64,000 nt of DNA from Klebsiella sp. RHBSTW-00484 (lineage in GTDB: Bacteria; Pseudomonadota; Gammaproteobacteria; Enterobacterales; Enterobacteriaceae), in assembly GCF_013705725.1 (NCBI RefSeq), contig NZ_CP055481.1, positions 2,232,001 through 2,296,000 on the forward strand, written 5' to 3'. The notes beneath the pieces are model-generated. The model ran no database searches, was not told where the DNA came from, and worked only from the letters and a program-made list of their open reading frames with translations. Both the position numbers and the translations under genes were made by a program. Of this stretch, positions 8,679 through 23,410 are shown one piece after another (the first letter of the stretch is position 1; each line of letters begins with the position of its first letter).

Positions 8679-9773
8679 ATGTATGATTATCTTATTGTTG
8701 GTGCTGGATTCTTTGGTGCTGTATGTGCTCATGAGCTTACAAAAAAAGGAAAACGTGTACTTGTCATCGAAAAAAGAAACCATATCGCGGGTAATGCATT
8801 TACTGAAAATTTTAATGGCATCAATGTGCATAAATATGGCGCACATATTTTTCATACTAACGACAAAAAAATTTGGGAATATGTAAATCAATTTTCAGAA
8901 TTTAACGGTTTCATTAACTCTCCAATTGCTAACCATAAAGGTGAACTATATAATCTACCTTTTAATATGAATACATTTCATCAATTATGGGGGGTGAGAA
9001 AACCAAGTGATGCAAAAAATATCATTGATTCACAAAGAACAGAAATGCATGGAAAGGAGCCCAATAATCTTGAAGAAAAAGCTATATCCTTAGTCGGTCG
9101 GGATATATATGAAAAACTGATTAAGGGCTATACTGAAAAACAGTGGGGTAGACACTCAACTGAGTTGCCGCCATTTATTATAAATAGGTTACCTGTTCGA
9201 TTCACCTTTGATAATAACTATTTTAGTGATCGTTATCAGGGAATACCAATTGGTGGATACACTTGTTTGATAGAGAAAATGCTTGATGGGATTGATATTG
9301 AATTAAATGTTGATTTTTTTATTCATAAAGATAGATATAAGGCAATTGCAAAGAAAATTATTTATACTGGCCCAATTGATAAGTATTTTAACTATCAATT
9401 TGGTTCACTTGAATATAGATCGTTGCGCTTTGAGAGCGAAGTGTTAGAAGAGGATAATTATCAAGGGGTGGCTGTTGTTAACTATACTGAGTATGAAATA
9501 CCATATACCCGAATAATAGAGCATAAACATTTTGAAACGGTTCGCACTGACCACACTGTTATAACTAAAGAGTATCCAATAGAGTGGGCGTTAGGATCTG
9601 AGCCTTATTATCCAATTAATGATGAAGTAAATATGAGCATTTATAAAAAGTATAGAGAGTTGAGCAAAAATGAACCTAATGTTGTATTTGGAGGGCGACT
9701 AGCAGAATATAAATATTATGATATGCATCAAGTTATAGCATCCGCACTGAAGACGGTTTCGGAGCTTGATTGA
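8679..9773 (+). CDS. glf: UDP-galactopyranose mutase
   Basis: FAD enzyme that interconverts UDP-galactopyranose and UDP-galactofuranose, so the surface polymer probably contains galactofuranose. The Rossmann start MYDYLIVGAGFFGAVCA and KRVLVIEKRNHIAGNA bind FAD. VHKYGAHIFHT, EKQWGRHSTELPP and the C-terminal FGGRLAEYKYYDMHQVI are diagnostic. The start at ATG 8679 is chosen because GGAG at 8666-8669 is well spaced and the protein then begins as known Glf proteins do. The GTG at 8664 and ATG at 8670 are poorer. It is the last AT-rich gene before gnd. Klebsiella often has glf in the O-antigen locus, but that locus is not seen here. Confidence 0.93.
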   Translation: MYDYLIVGAGFFGAVCAHELTKKGKRVLVIEKRNHIAGNAFTENFNGINVHKYGAHIFHTNDKKIWEYVNQFSEFNGFINSPIANHKGELYNLPFNMNTFHQLWGVRKPSDAKNIIDSQRTEMHGKEPNNLEEKAISLVGRDIYEKLIKGYTEKQWGRHSTELPPFIINRLPVRFTFDNNYFSDRYQGIPIGGYTCLIEKMLDGIDIELNVDFFIHKDRYKAIAKKIIYTGPIDKYFNYQFGSLEYRSLRFESEVLEEDNYQGVAVVNYTEYEIPYTRIIEHKHFETVRTDHTVITKEYPIEWALGSEPYYPINDEVNMSIYKKYRELSKNEPNVVFGGRLAEYKYYDMHQVIASALKTVSELD

Positions 9774-9999
9774 TACTTAAATAAGAAGTGGTGAAAAATA
9801 TTCTATTTGTGTAAGTTTGTAACTAATTTTCAGTGTTGTATATTATTCTGATTCTTAGACGTGAGATAAATTTTAGTGGAGCGACTTCTCATGTCAGCTG
9901 ATTTTAGTTTTAGGTTTTTTCTTCTAGTTTGAGTTATTATCATAAGAATTATCTAGGCTGCGAACTTGTCGCAGTGACCACACCTGACAGGAGTATGTA

Positions 10000-11406
10000 A
10001 TGTCTAAGCAACAGATCGGGGTTGTCGGTATGGCAGTAATGGGGCGTAATCTTGCGCTCAACATCGAGAGCCGTGGTTACACCGTCTCCGTTTTCAACCG
10101 CTCCCGTGAAAAGACCGAAGAAGTGATTGCCGAGAACCCCGGCAAGAAACTGGTCCCACATTATACAGTGCAAGAGTTTGTTGAATCGCTCGAAACTCCA
10201 CGCCGTATCCTGTTAATGGTGAAGGCGGGCGCAGGCACAGATAGTGCCATCGACTCCCTGAAGCCTTTCCTGGACAAGGGTGACATCATCATTGATGGTG
10301 GCAATACCTTCTTCCAGGATACCATCCGTCGTAATCGTGAACTTTCAGCGGAAGGCTTTAACTTTATCGGCACCGGTGTGTCCGGCGGGGAAGAGGGGGC
10401 GCTTAAAGGTCCTTCTATCATGCCTGGCGGTCAGAAAGAAGCTTATGAGCTGGTTGCGCCAATTCTTAAGCAGATTGCAGCAGTTGCAGAAGATGGTGAG
10501 CCGTGCGTAACCTATATCGGTGCGGATGGTGCAGGTCATTATGTCAAAATGGTTCACAACGGTATTGAATATGGCGATATGCAGCTGATTGCTGAAGCCT
10601 ACGCTTTACTGAAAGGTGGTCTGGCTCTTTCTAACGAAGAGCTGGCTCAGACCTTTACTGAATGGAATGAGGGTGAGCTGAGCAGCTACCTGATCGACAT
10701 CACCAAAGATATCTTCACCAAAAAAGATGAAGAGGGTAAATACCTGGTTGATGTGATTCTGGATGAAGCAGCCAACAAAGGCACCGGTAAATGGACCAGC
10801 CAGAGTTCTCTGGACTTGGGTGAACCATTATCTCTTATTACCGAATCCGTATTTGCTCGCTATATCTCCTCTCTGAAAGAGCAGCGTGTTGCAGCGTCAA
10901 AAGTTCTTACTGGACCGCAAGCAAAGACTGCTGGTGATAAAGTAGAGTTTATTGAGAAAGTACGTCGCGCTCTGTATCTGGGTAAGCTAGTTTCTTATGC
11001 TCAGGGTTTCTCCCAGCTGCGTGCGGCATCTGATGAATACAACTGGGATCTGAACTACGGTAAGATTGCTAAAATCTTCCGTGCTGGTTGCATCATTCGT
11101 GCTCAGTTCCTGCAGAAGATAACTGATGCTTATGAGCAAAATGCTGGCATTGCCAACCTGCTGCTGGCACCTTACTTCAAGCAAATCGCTGATGATTATC
11201 AACAAGCGCTTCGTGATGTAGTTGCGTATGCCGTTCAGAACGGTATTCCGGTTCCGACCTTCTCTGCAGCTATCGCTTATTACGATAGTTATCGTTCCGC
11301 TGTTCTGCCTGCTAACCTCATTCAGGCGCAGCGTGACTACTTCGGTGCTCATACTTATAAGCGTACCGATAAAGAAGGCGTATTCCATACCGAGTGGCTG
11401 GATTAA
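10000..11406 (+). CDS. gnd: 6-phosphogluconate dehydrogenase (decarboxylating)
   Basis: Pentose-phosphate enzyme converting 6-phosphogluconate and NADP+ to ribulose 5-phosphate, CO2 and NADPH. Full length at 468 residues. The NADP-binding Rossmann motif [16 protein letters not shown] is at the N-terminus. [19 protein letters not shown] near residue 128 and [16 protein letters not shown] near residue 186 hold substrate and catalytic residues. ATG 10000 follows ACAGGAGTATGTA. It is the classic flank of capsule/O-antigen clusters, and the switch from AT-rich to balanced composition occurs here. The 226 bases upstream hold no gene and probably the gnd promoter and leader. Confidence 0.98.
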   Translation: MSKQQIGVVGMAVMGRNLALNIESRGYTVSVFNRSREKTEEVIAENPGKKLVPHYTVQEFVESLETPRRILLMVKAGAGTDSAIDSLKPFLDKGDIIIDGGNTFFQDTIRRNRELSAEGFNFIGTGVSGGEEGALKGPSIMPGGQKEAYELVAPILKQIAAVAEDGEPCVTYIGADGAGHYVKMVHNGIEYGDMQLIAEAYALLKGGLALSNEELAQTFTEWNEGELSSYLIDITKDIFTKKDEEGKYLVDVILDEAANKGTGKWTSQSSLDLGEPLSLITESVFARYISSLKEQRVAASKVLTGPQAKTAGDKVEFIEKVRRALYLGKLVSYAQGFSQLRAASDEYNWDLNYGKIAKIFRAGCIIRAQFLQKITDAYEQNAGIANLLLAPYFKQIADDYQQALRDVVAYAVQNGIPVPTFSAAIAYYDSYRSAVLPANLIQAQRDYFGAHTYKRTDKEGVFHTEWLD

Positions 11407-11427
11407 TTTCCATTAGTTAGTTCAGAC

Positions 11428-11460
11428 AAAATCCCGGTTATTTACCCGCTGGGATTTTTA
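11428..11460 (+). terminator. Rho-independent terminator after gnd
   Basis: AAATCCCGG and CCGCTGGGATTT can pair around a short loop, followed by a T-rich run (GGGATTTTTA). It lies 22 bases after the gnd stop and separates gnd from ugd. Confidence 0.7.
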
Positions 11461-11552
11461 TAAATAACCTTCAGACACTGACACTCTCGTAACGGGAGCG
11501 AACCTCCTCCTTAAAGCTTTATCTATTACCCTGTCGCGTGTAAGGTCAGTTC

Positions 11553-11581
11553 TTGACATACCTCCAGCCACGGAGTAAAAC
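11553..11581 (+). promoter_or_regulatory. Putative sigma-70 promoter of ugd
   Basis: TTGACA (11553-11558), a perfect -35 hexamer, is followed after 17 bases by TAAAAC (11576-11581), a weak -10. It lies about 70 bases before the ugd start and after the gnd terminator. The weak -10 would fit an activated promoter, but no operator was recognised. Confidence 0.4.
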
Positions 11582-11650
11582 CGCCACAAGTGTTGATTAC
11601 CAGGGTGGCTAACCCGCCGCCGTCCAGTTAACTGATTAAAGTGTGATCGA

Positions 11651-12817
11651 ATGAAAATTACTATTTCCGGTACCGGTTATGTTGGTTTGTCGAATGGCAT
11701 CCTGATTGCGCAAAACCATGAAGTGGTTGCGTTGGATATCATTCAATCCAAAGTTGATATGATTAACCAAAAGATTTCGCCGATTGTCGATAAGGAGATC
11801 CAGGAATATCTGGCGGAAAAACCGTTGAATTTTCGTGCGACAACTGACAAGCATGACGCCTATCGTAATGCTGATTATGTCATTATCGCTACGCCGACTG
11901 ACTACGATCCGAAAACGAACTACTTCAATACCTCGACCGTTGAAGCTGTTATTCGTGATGTCACGGAAATTACCCCCAATGCGGTAATGATTATTAAGTC
12001 AACCATTCCCGTCGGCTTTACTCGTGATATCAAAGAGCGTCTGGGGATTGATAATGTTATTTTCTCTCCTGAGTTTCTGCGTGAAGGCCGTGCACTCTAC
12101 GACAACCTGCATCCGTCTCGTATCGTCATTGGCGAGCGCTCAGAACGTGCGGAGCGTTTTGCTAACCTCCTTAAAGAAGGGGCGATCAAGCAGGACATTC
12201 CGACGCTGTTTACTGATTCTACCGAAGCCGAAGCCATTAAGTTATTTGCCAACACCTACCTTGCGCTGCGCGTAGCTTACTTCAATGAACTGGACAGCTA
12301 CGCTGAGAGCCAGGGCCTGAACAGCAAGCAGATTATTGAAGGCGTGTGTCTCGATCCACGCATTGGTAATCACTATAACAACCCGTCCTTTGGTTATGGC
12401 GGCTACTGCCTACCGAAAGATACCAAACAGCTGCTGGCGAACTATGAATCTGTGCCAAACAACATCATTGGCGCGATTGTTGATGCCAACCGCACACGCA
12501 AAGATTTTATCGCCGACTCTATCTTGTCACGCAAACCTAAAGTTGTTGGTGTCTATCGTCTGATAATGAAGAGTGGTTCCGATAACTTCCGCGCCTCTTC
12601 TATTCAGGGCATCATGAAGCGCATCAAGGCCAAAGGTATCCCGGTTATTATTTACGAACCGGTCATGCAGGAAGATGAGTTCTTCAATTCCCGCGTGGTT
12701 CGCGATTTCGAAGCGTTCAAGCAAGAAGCTGATGTAATTGTCTCAAACCGTATGGCTGAAGAGCTGTCGGACGTTGCAGATAAAGTGTATACCCGCGATT
12801 TGTTTGGCAGTGACTAA
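11651..12817 (+). CDS. ugd: UDP-glucose 6-dehydrogenase
   Basis: Oxidises UDP-glucose to UDP-glucuronate with two NAD+, feeding capsule and lipid A/LPS modification. 388 residues, the usual enterobacterial length. The N-terminal NAD motif [20 protein letters not shown], the [14 protein letters not shown] central helix and the catalytic Cys motif [14 protein letters not shown] are all present. The next gene on the other strand, uge, would use its product. Single-gene transcription is suggested by a terminator upstream and a hairpin directly downstream. Confidence 0.97.
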   Translation: MKITISGTGYVGLSNGILIAQNHEVVALDIIQSKVDMINQKISPIVDKEIQEYLAEKPLNFRATTDKHDAYRNADYVIIATPTDYDPKTNYFNTSTVEAVIRDVTEITPNAVMIIKSTIPVGFTRDIKERLGIDNVIFSPEFLREGRALYDNLHPSRIVIGERSERAERFANLLKEGAIKQDIPTLFTDSTEAEAIKLFANTYLALRVAYFNELDSYAESQGLNSKQIIEGVCLDPRIGNHYNNPSFGYGGYCLPKDTKQLLANYESVPNNIIGAIVDANRTRKDFIADSILSRKPKVVGVYRLIMKSGSDNFRASSIQGIMKRIKAKGIPVIIYEPVMQEDEFFNSRVVRDFEAFKQEADVIVSNRMAEELSDVADKVYTRDLFGSD

Positions 12818-12827
12818 TCTCTCCTCT

Positions 12828-12860
12828 GACCGGTGGTTTTCGCTGCCGGTCTGAAATTTT
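12828..12860 (+). terminator. Hairpin after ugd, probable terminator
   Basis: GACCGG (12828-12833) pairs with CCGGTC (12846-12851), followed by TGAAATTTT. It lies 11 bases after the ugd stop. The U-tract is short, so termination may be partial. Confidence 0.5.
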
Positions 12861-13406
12861 CACCTGCTCTTTCTCCCTCCTCAGCTGTTCAGCTATTTGT
12901 CTGGCAAATTTTACTGCTTTTCTTCCCAGAGTAAATACCCAAAAAACGTGACCCCGCTTGTATTCTTCAATCGATCATCTTGTCTCAATCATTGAGGTCG
13001 GATATGTTAAATCTACCTTGTGAAGAGCTACCGTCACTGAGATGTAGATGCTGGAGATAAGCGCCGGAAGGTAAAACAGAGCCTGCTTGCAGGCTTTTGT
13101 TGTTTCTGGCCCCCAGCCCTTTAAGCTCCCTGTCTTGCTATCCTCCTGGCTGATGATTGGAATTTTTACTGATGATAGAATGAAAGGGTGTACTGGAGGA
13201 TGTGCCGTCAAGTCATAGCAAGCAAAAGATATTAACCATCATAAAAGTATCATATTGTTTTAATTGCCTGAAAAAAATATTGTAGCGTTAAATAGGCAGC
13301 ATTCAATGCCAGTTGAGAAGACTGTACCGATCCCCACCGCTGGCAGTGTTTTATTCTTATATTATTATTTCCTATGCCTGTATTATAATTATATTAAGTT
13401 TTCGTT
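12861..13406. other. Intergenic stretch without recognisable gene
   Basis: About 550 bases between ugd and a small reverse-strand ORF. The only clear structure is AGCCTG-CTTG-CAGGCT (13080-13095) followed by TTTTGTTGTTT, a terminator-like hairpin on the + strand with no obvious upstream gene. Reading frames here show no family signature and no convincing ribosome-binding site. Confidence 0.5.
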
Positions 13407-13529
13407 TCACCATCTGCGTTTGTTAAACGTCAGCTTGGTCTTTTTCTGATCTTTAATATAAGAAATCAGAAAATAAACTGAAACAATCAACAGGATGGCA
13501 GCGACTGCTAAGAAAATTATGTTTGCCAT
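13407..13529 (-). CDS. Possible 40-residue single-pass membrane protein
   Basis: A 40-codon reverse-strand ORF starting at 13529 reads MANIIFLAVAAILLIVSVYF, then LISYIKDQKKTKLTFNKRRW. It is one clean hydrophobic helix of about 21 residues followed by a strongly basic tail (KDQKKTK...NKRRW), so a positive-inside, N-out small membrane protein would be expected. Its position in a 1.2-kb gap between ugd and uge and the coherent topology argue for a real gene. The upstream ribosome-binding site is weak (GGTACGCATT). I do not recognise the family. It is separated from uge by about 430 bases and lies just downstream of it on the same strand. Confidence 0.45.
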   Translation of the reverse strand: MANIIFLAVAAILLIVSVYFLISYIKDQKKTKLTFNKRRW

Positions 13530-13943
13530 AATGCGTACCAGAATGAAAGGAGTGTTATAAATCCATTTGCCTGCGACCTAATAGAGCATATGCAAAGGTA
13601 TCTTTTGCCTGATTAACATACCCTGAATTTAAGAAAATTCCTATATGGTGTTTATGATTTTTTTCAGGAAAGTGAAAAAATCGTTTCTACTACTCAATGG
13701 CAAATCATGCCTCTAAAACGGTTCTTAATGTTAGTTTGATTGACCAGCTTTTGTTGTTTTTATGAGGTAATACCCTTCTTTTATTGTAATGGAAGTGGCT
13801 TGAATGATGATTATAAGTGCGTTTGTTTCTATTTTGTTGAGTTAATGCTTTGTTGATGTTTCCAGTTTGAAGACGAGTGATGCATACGTTGGTGCTATCA
13901 ATAGCGCCTTAAGGGATATGACAGCTGCATAACTTTTTCGGTA

Positions 13944-13976
13944 TAAAAAAGCCGCAATGGAGTCTCACTGCGGCTA
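13944..13976 (-). terminator. Rho-independent terminator after uge
   Basis: On the - strand AGCCGCA pairs with TGCGGCT and is followed by TTTTTT (13945-13950 on + are A). It lies 25 bases beyond the uge stop, so it ends the uge transcript before the small membrane ORF. Confidence 0.85.
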
Positions 13977-14001
13977 TAGATAAATCCACTACCTTACGTT
14001 G

Positions 14002-15006
14002 TTACGCCTTGTAATACGCCTTGTACCAGTCAACGAAGTTCTTAACTCCTTGCTTGACCGAGGTTTGCGGCCTGAATCCCACCATATCATACAGCGGCTT
14101 AGTATCAGCGCTGGTTTCAAGTACATCGCCTGGCTGAATCGGCATCATATTCTTCTCGGCGACCATTCCCAGAGCATCTTCCAGTGCAGTGATATAATCC
14201 ATCAGTTCAACTGGTGAGCTATTACCGATGTTGTATACCCGGTAGGGCGCTGAACTATCAGCAGGTGAACCTGTTTCGACGGTCCATTCAGGGTTAGGTT
14301 GCGGGATAATATCCTGCATCCGCACAATGGCCTCAACGATATCGTCAATGTAGGTGAAGTCGCGCTTCATCTTCCCGTAGTTGTATACATCAATGCTCTT
14401 TCCTTCCAGCATGGCCTTTGTGAACTTGAAGAGCGCCATATCCGGTCGGCCCCATGGACCATAGACGGTAAAGAACCTTAGTCCTGTCGTCGGGATACCG
14501 TACAGGTGAGAGTAGGTATGGGCCATCAGTTCATTGGCTTTCTTCGTCGCCGCATAGAGAGAAACCGGATGGTCAACCGAATCGTCGGTTGAGAACGGCA
14601 TCTTGCGGTTTAAACCATAGACTGAACTGGATGAGGCGTAGAGCAGGTGCTCAACTTTATTATGTCGGCAACCTTCCAGAATGTTCAGATAACCAATCAG
14701 GTTCGAATCAGCGTAAGCGAACGGATTTTCCAGGGAATAACGTACACCTGCCTGGGCGGCGAGATGGATCACTCGATTAAACTTCTCACTAGCGAAAAGT
14801 TGAGCCATACCTTCACGATCGGCCAGATCAATTTTGTGAAAACTGAACAGGGGAAATTGCAGTAAGTCCAGGCGAGACTGTTTAAGATTGACGTCGTAGT
14901 AGTCGTTCATATTGTCGATACCGACAACCTCATGACCCGCCTCCAGAAGGCGCTTACACGCATGAAAACCGATGAATCCTGCGGCTCCAGTCACTAAAAA
15001 CTTCAT
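14002..15006 (-). CDS. uge: UDP-glucuronate 4-epimerase (UDP-galacturonate forming)
   Basis: Extended short-chain dehydrogenase that interconverts UDP-glucuronate and UDP-galacturonate, supplying galacturonate to Klebsiella capsule and LPS core. 334 residues, full length. Features: N-terminal [21 protein letters not shown] (GxxGxxG NAD motif), [14 protein letters not shown], the SSSSVYG Ser and the catalytic [11 protein letters not shown]yr-x3-Lys. ATG at 15006 follows GGAGGATAAAT. It lies opposite to ugd and is separately terminated. In Klebsiella uge normally borders the O-antigen locus, but here the next features are a gene remnant and an insertion sequence. Confidence 0.93.
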   Translation of the reverse strand: MKFLVTGAAGFIGFHACKRLLEAGHEVVGIDNMNDYYDVNLKQSRLDLLQFPLFSFHKIDLADREGMAQLFASEKFNRVIHLAAQAGVRYSLENPFAYADSNLIGYLNILEGCRHNKVEHLLYASSSSVYGLNRKMPFSTDDSVDHPVSLYAATKKANELMAHTYSHLYGIPTTGLRFFTVYGPWGRPDMALFKFTKAMLEGKSIDVYNYGKMKRDFTYIDDIVEAIVRMQDIIPQPNPEWTVETGSPADSSAPYRVYNIGNSSPVELMDYITALEDALGMVAEKNMMPIQPGDVLETSADTKPLYDMVGFRPQTSVKQGVKNFVDWYKAYYKA

Positions 15007-15509
15007 ATTTATCCTCCGGGTTCACGTTGCCCCGCTACATATAATTGCCGATTTTACACTGGCTTGCTGTGTGGATCACCTGCTTTACCGCTACGGTCGG
15101 TAAGTCTTTGAAAGATTGTATAATGTTATACCTACAAAATAAATCTTGAGGACGGCCAGGAATTAGTATAATAGGCGTTTAAGTAACTTCTGGTGTTGAC
15201 GAAGTCAGGACTAAAACTGAAAGGAGATGTCGGGTGCAGAAAACGGTGAGTAGAGGAATACAGCGCAATGATTTCCTATAGATATTTGTATCTGCCAGGA
15301 GGTATTTCTCTGGTTCAGTAAATAGAGTAATGCTTTGTTACGACGAACAGTTTTGTTGTTATATACAATTGTTTGATGGCTTCAATTAAAGTTATACAAT
15401 TGTCTATGTGTCAACAGGCTATTTTTTCAAGGCTTGCCTATTTTAACTGTTGAAATGATATTGTTAAAAATAAGAACTTATTTTGTTTAAATTATATATG
15501 AGTGAGAAT
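15007..15509. other. Intergenic stretch upstream of uge
   Basis: Five hundred bases, becoming AT-rich away from uge. It probably contains the uge promoter near its 5' end, but no strong -35/-10 pair was found. No RfaH ops/JUMPstart sequence of the kind that precedes polysaccharide operons was seen. Only very short ORFs without family signature are present. Confidence 0.4.
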
Positions 15510-15789
15510 TTATTTTTTTAATATTGCTAATTGTTGTTCAATTTTGCTGATGCGTTCATCAAGTGCTAGCAGATCATTAATTTTTTTGCCATTGATGTAA
15601 ACATCGCCATTAATATAGATTCCGTTATTGTTATCCACAGCTAAAATCTCTTTAGTATTATCATTTGTTACGATACGTGTTCCTCCTTGGCCGTTACGAA
15701 TGGAAATCCAGTTTTGCTTGTTAGCTGCGTTATCCCAACGTGTACCACCATAAATCTCACCTGACTTACCGCCATTGAGGATAATACCT
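15510..15789 (-). pseudogene. 3' remnant of a gene cut by the IS903-type element
   Basis: The reverse-strand frame stays open from the insertion-sequence edge (15789) to a TAA at 15510, giving 93 codons without a start. It encodes a Gly/Asn-rich segment (GIILNGGKSGEIYGGTRWDN, WISIRNGQGGTRIVTNDN, NNGIYINGDVYINGKKIN) and ends in a heptad-like helix (LLALDERISKIEQQLAILKK). That architecture, beta-structure followed by a short coiled coil, resembles C-termini of trimeric fibre or surface proteins. The 5' part is not found on the other side of the insertion sequence. I do not recognise the family. The AT-rich codon use suggests imported DNA. Confidence 0.6.
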
Positions 15790-16845
15790 GGCTTTGTTGA
15801 ATAAATAAGATTTCTTGCGAACGACCCTGTAGCTGGCTGGATTTTCAGGCAATACGCACGCTTTCTGGCATCCCAGCCTTTGTCATCCTGTTCAACGCAC
15901 GCACCATGGCCATAGCTTCCGCTACCTGACCATCGTAGTCACGCAGCGTCAGTGAATCTCCCAACAACTGCTTCATTCTGTACATTGCCGTTTCCGCTAT
16001 CGAGCGACGGTTATATTCCGTTGTCCATTTCCACCGTGCATTGCTTCCGCTCAGCCGCTGATTAGCAACGGCACGGTTGCGGTCTGCGTACTCACCGGGC
16101 CAGTAACCTGCTCCTTTTCGGGGAGGAATAAGCGCGCTGATTTTTTTGCGGCGCAGTTCATCGTGACAGAGCCGGGTATCGTAAGCCCCGTCTGCCGCGG
16201 CTGCCCTGATTTTTCTGTGAGTCTGCCGGATAAGGCCCGGGAAGGCTTCTGAGTCCGTGACGTTATTCAGCGACAGGTCTGCACAGACAACTTCATGTGT
16301 GTTGCTGTCAACAGCAAGATGCAACTTTCGCCAGATACGACGGCGCTCTTTGCCGTGCTTTCTGACTTTCCATTCGCCTTCACCAAAGACCTTCAGCCCG
16401 GTGGAATCAATCACCAGGTGTGCGATTTCACCCCGGGTGGACGTTTTGAAACTGACATTAACCGACTTTGCCCGCTTACTGACACTGGTGTAATCCGGGC
16501 AGCGCAACGGAACGTTCATCAGGGCAAAAATGGAATCAATAAAACCCTGCGCAGCCCGCAGGGTCAGCCGGAATACGCGTTTAATCACCAGAACGGTGGT
16601 GATGGCGAGATCAGAATAGCGCTGGGGCCTTCCTCGTGATGAAGGTGTTGCCGACTCATACCAGGCCTGAATCGCCTCATCATCCAGCCAGAAAGTGAGG
16701 GAGCCACGGTTGATGAGAGCTTTGTTGTAGGTGGACCAGTTGGTGATTCTGAACTTTTGCTTTGCCACGGAATGGTCTGTGTTGTCGGGAGGATGCGTGA
16801 TCTGATCCTTCAACTCAGCAAAAGTTCGATTTATTCAACAAAGCC
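15790..16845 (-). mobile_element. IS903-type insertion sequence (IS5 family), complete, no target duplication
   Basis: A 1056-bp element with 18-bp terminal inverted repeats: GGCTTTGTTGAATAAATA at 15790 and GATTTATTCAACAAAGCC ending at 16845, differing only at the innermost base. Size and ends match IS903. The expected 9-bp target duplication is absent: the left flank is ATAATACCT and the right flank GTGGTTATT. One side has therefore been replaced by a later deletion or recombination. The element lies where Klebsiella carries the O-antigen locus. Confidence 0.92.
15845..16813 (-). CDS. IS903-type transposase (IS5 family, DDE)
   Basis: A 322-residue DDE transposase filling the element. Recognisable segments are FRITNWSTYNKALINRGSLT at the N-terminus, VIDSTGLKVFGEGEWKVRKH (first catalytic Asp), AADGAYDTRLCHDELRRKK (second Asp) and the C-terminal YNRRSIAETAMYRMKQLLG (catalytic Glu in the Y-(2)R-(3)E-(6)K signature of IS4/IS5 families). 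No frameshift is visible, so the element may still be active. Confidence 0.95.
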   Translation of the reverse strand: MKDQITHPPDNTDHSVAKQKFRITNWSTYNKALINRGSLTFWLDDEAIQAWYESATPSSRGRPQRYSDLAITTVLVIKRVFRLTLRAAQGFIDSIFALMNVPLRCPDYTSVSKRAKSVNVSFKTSTRGEIAHLVIDSTGLKVFGEGEWKVRKHGKERRRIWRKLHLAVDSNTHEVVCADLSLNNVTDSEAFPGLIRQTHRKIRAAAADGAYDTRLCHDELRRKKISALIPPRKGAGYWPGEYADRNRAVANQRLSGSNARWKWTTEYNRRSIAETAMYRMKQLLGDSLTLRDYDGQVAEAMAMVRALNRMTKAGMPESVRIA

Positions 16846-17268
16846 GTGGTTATTGATAATCATTATCAAATGAATTCATCTTTATTCATAGCTGCAGTAA
16901 ATGAATTTATCCTTTACATGCTGCGATAATTATATTCTTTTAATCACATATTGCCAGTCTGGTAAAAGCTATGAGATATTTTTTCTGATATGTTACTCAA
17001 CAGAGTGGTTTAACATTTCCGTTTACAGATTTATGGGATTTATCTTAGGGGGAGATTTGACCACTGCGCGGCTTTCTGGAATCAGACTATCATTTTTGTT
17101 ATGTATATAATTTTAGTCAATGGCTTTTCAGGCCGTCATGGCCTTCCGCCGTATTGACGTGTGAGGATTATTTGATGTTGTTGATTGTCTAAGAGAATGG
17201 TCAACCTGTTGTGATGCATATTTTTTGCAGTGAGGCCCAGCTATCCAGGCCCCAGTTATGTGAAGTCT
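16846..17268. other. Intergenic stretch between IS903-type element and hisI
   Basis: About 420 AT-rich bases with no gene-length ORF. The one clear motif is a Fur-box-like palindrome at 16854-16868. Elsewhere there are only short ORFs (up to 69 codons, 16901-17110) without signature or ribosome-binding site. The his operon terminator is expected near 17200-17270, but only weak hairpins are seen. Confidence 0.4.
16854..16868. promoter_or_regulatory. Fur-box-like 7-1-7 palindrome
   Basis: TGATAATCATTATCA is a perfect 7-1-7 inverted repeat equal to the core of the Fur consensus (GATAATGATAATCATTATC). It starts 9 bases beyond the right end of the IS903-type element. No intact gene with a start codon stands near enough to be its target, so it may be the orphaned operator of a lost gene. 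This is a motif match only. Confidence 0.4.
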
Positions 17269-17858
17269 TTAGTGTCTTGATTTCAAATTATCAATCACAT
17301 CCGTCAAATTCAGCCCCTGATCCTTCAGCAGCACCAGCAGGTGATACATCAAATCCGACGCCTCATTCTTCAGCTCGAACTTATCATGCACCGTCGCGGC
17401 CAGCGCGGTCTCCACGCCTTCTTCTCCCACTTTCTGCGCAATACGCTTGGTGCCGCTGGCGTACAGCTTCGCGGTGTAAGAGCTCTCAGGGTCCGCGTGC
17501 TTGCGTTCCGCCAGCAACTGCTCCAGCTGATACAAGAACAGCCACTGGTGGCCGGTATCGCCGAAACAGCTTGAAGTGCCTTTATGGCAGGTTGGGCCAA
17601 TCGGATTGACCAGCACCAGCAGGGTGTCGTTATCACAGTCCGGGGTGATGCTCACCACGTTGAGGAAATTGCCCGACGTCTCGCCCTTGGTCCACAGACG
17701 CTGTTTAGTCCGTGAATAAAAGGTCACTTTGCCGGTTTCTTCGGTTTTCGCCAGCGCGTCCTGGTTCATATAGCCCAGCATCAGCACTTCCCCGGAAACG
17801 GCGTGCTGCACGATGACCGGCATCAGACCGTCGGTTTTTTGCCAATCCAGCTGTTCAG

Positions 17859-17865
<7 letters not shown>
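17269..17865 (-). CDS. hisI: Bifunctional phosphoribosyl-AMP cyclohydrolase / phosphoribosyl-ATP pyrophosphatase
   Basis: Catalyses steps 2 and 3 of histidine synthesis. The N-terminal HisI domain shows [35 protein letters not shown] and the zinc/magnesium motif DCDND...[12 protein letters not shown]. The C-terminal HisE domain has [15 protein letters not shown] and [13 protein letters not shown]. 198 residues, the enterobacterial fusion length. It is the last gene of the operon, and its start overlaps the hisF stop by 7 bases. Confidence 0.97.
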
Positions 17866-23370
<5,505 letters not shown>

Positions 23371-23410
23371 GATTTGTTTCCCCTGTTTATCCCGTTACCG
23401 ACCCGCCGGA

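Noticed and set aside
9774..9999. RfaH ops/JUMPstart element near gnd
   Set aside because: No GGCGGTAG-type motif was found. Such elements precede the cluster start, which is outside the window.
12975..13211. 78-codon reverse ORF between ugd and uge
   Set aside because: No ribosome-binding site, no hydrophobic or domain pattern, and it covers a terminator-like hairpin.
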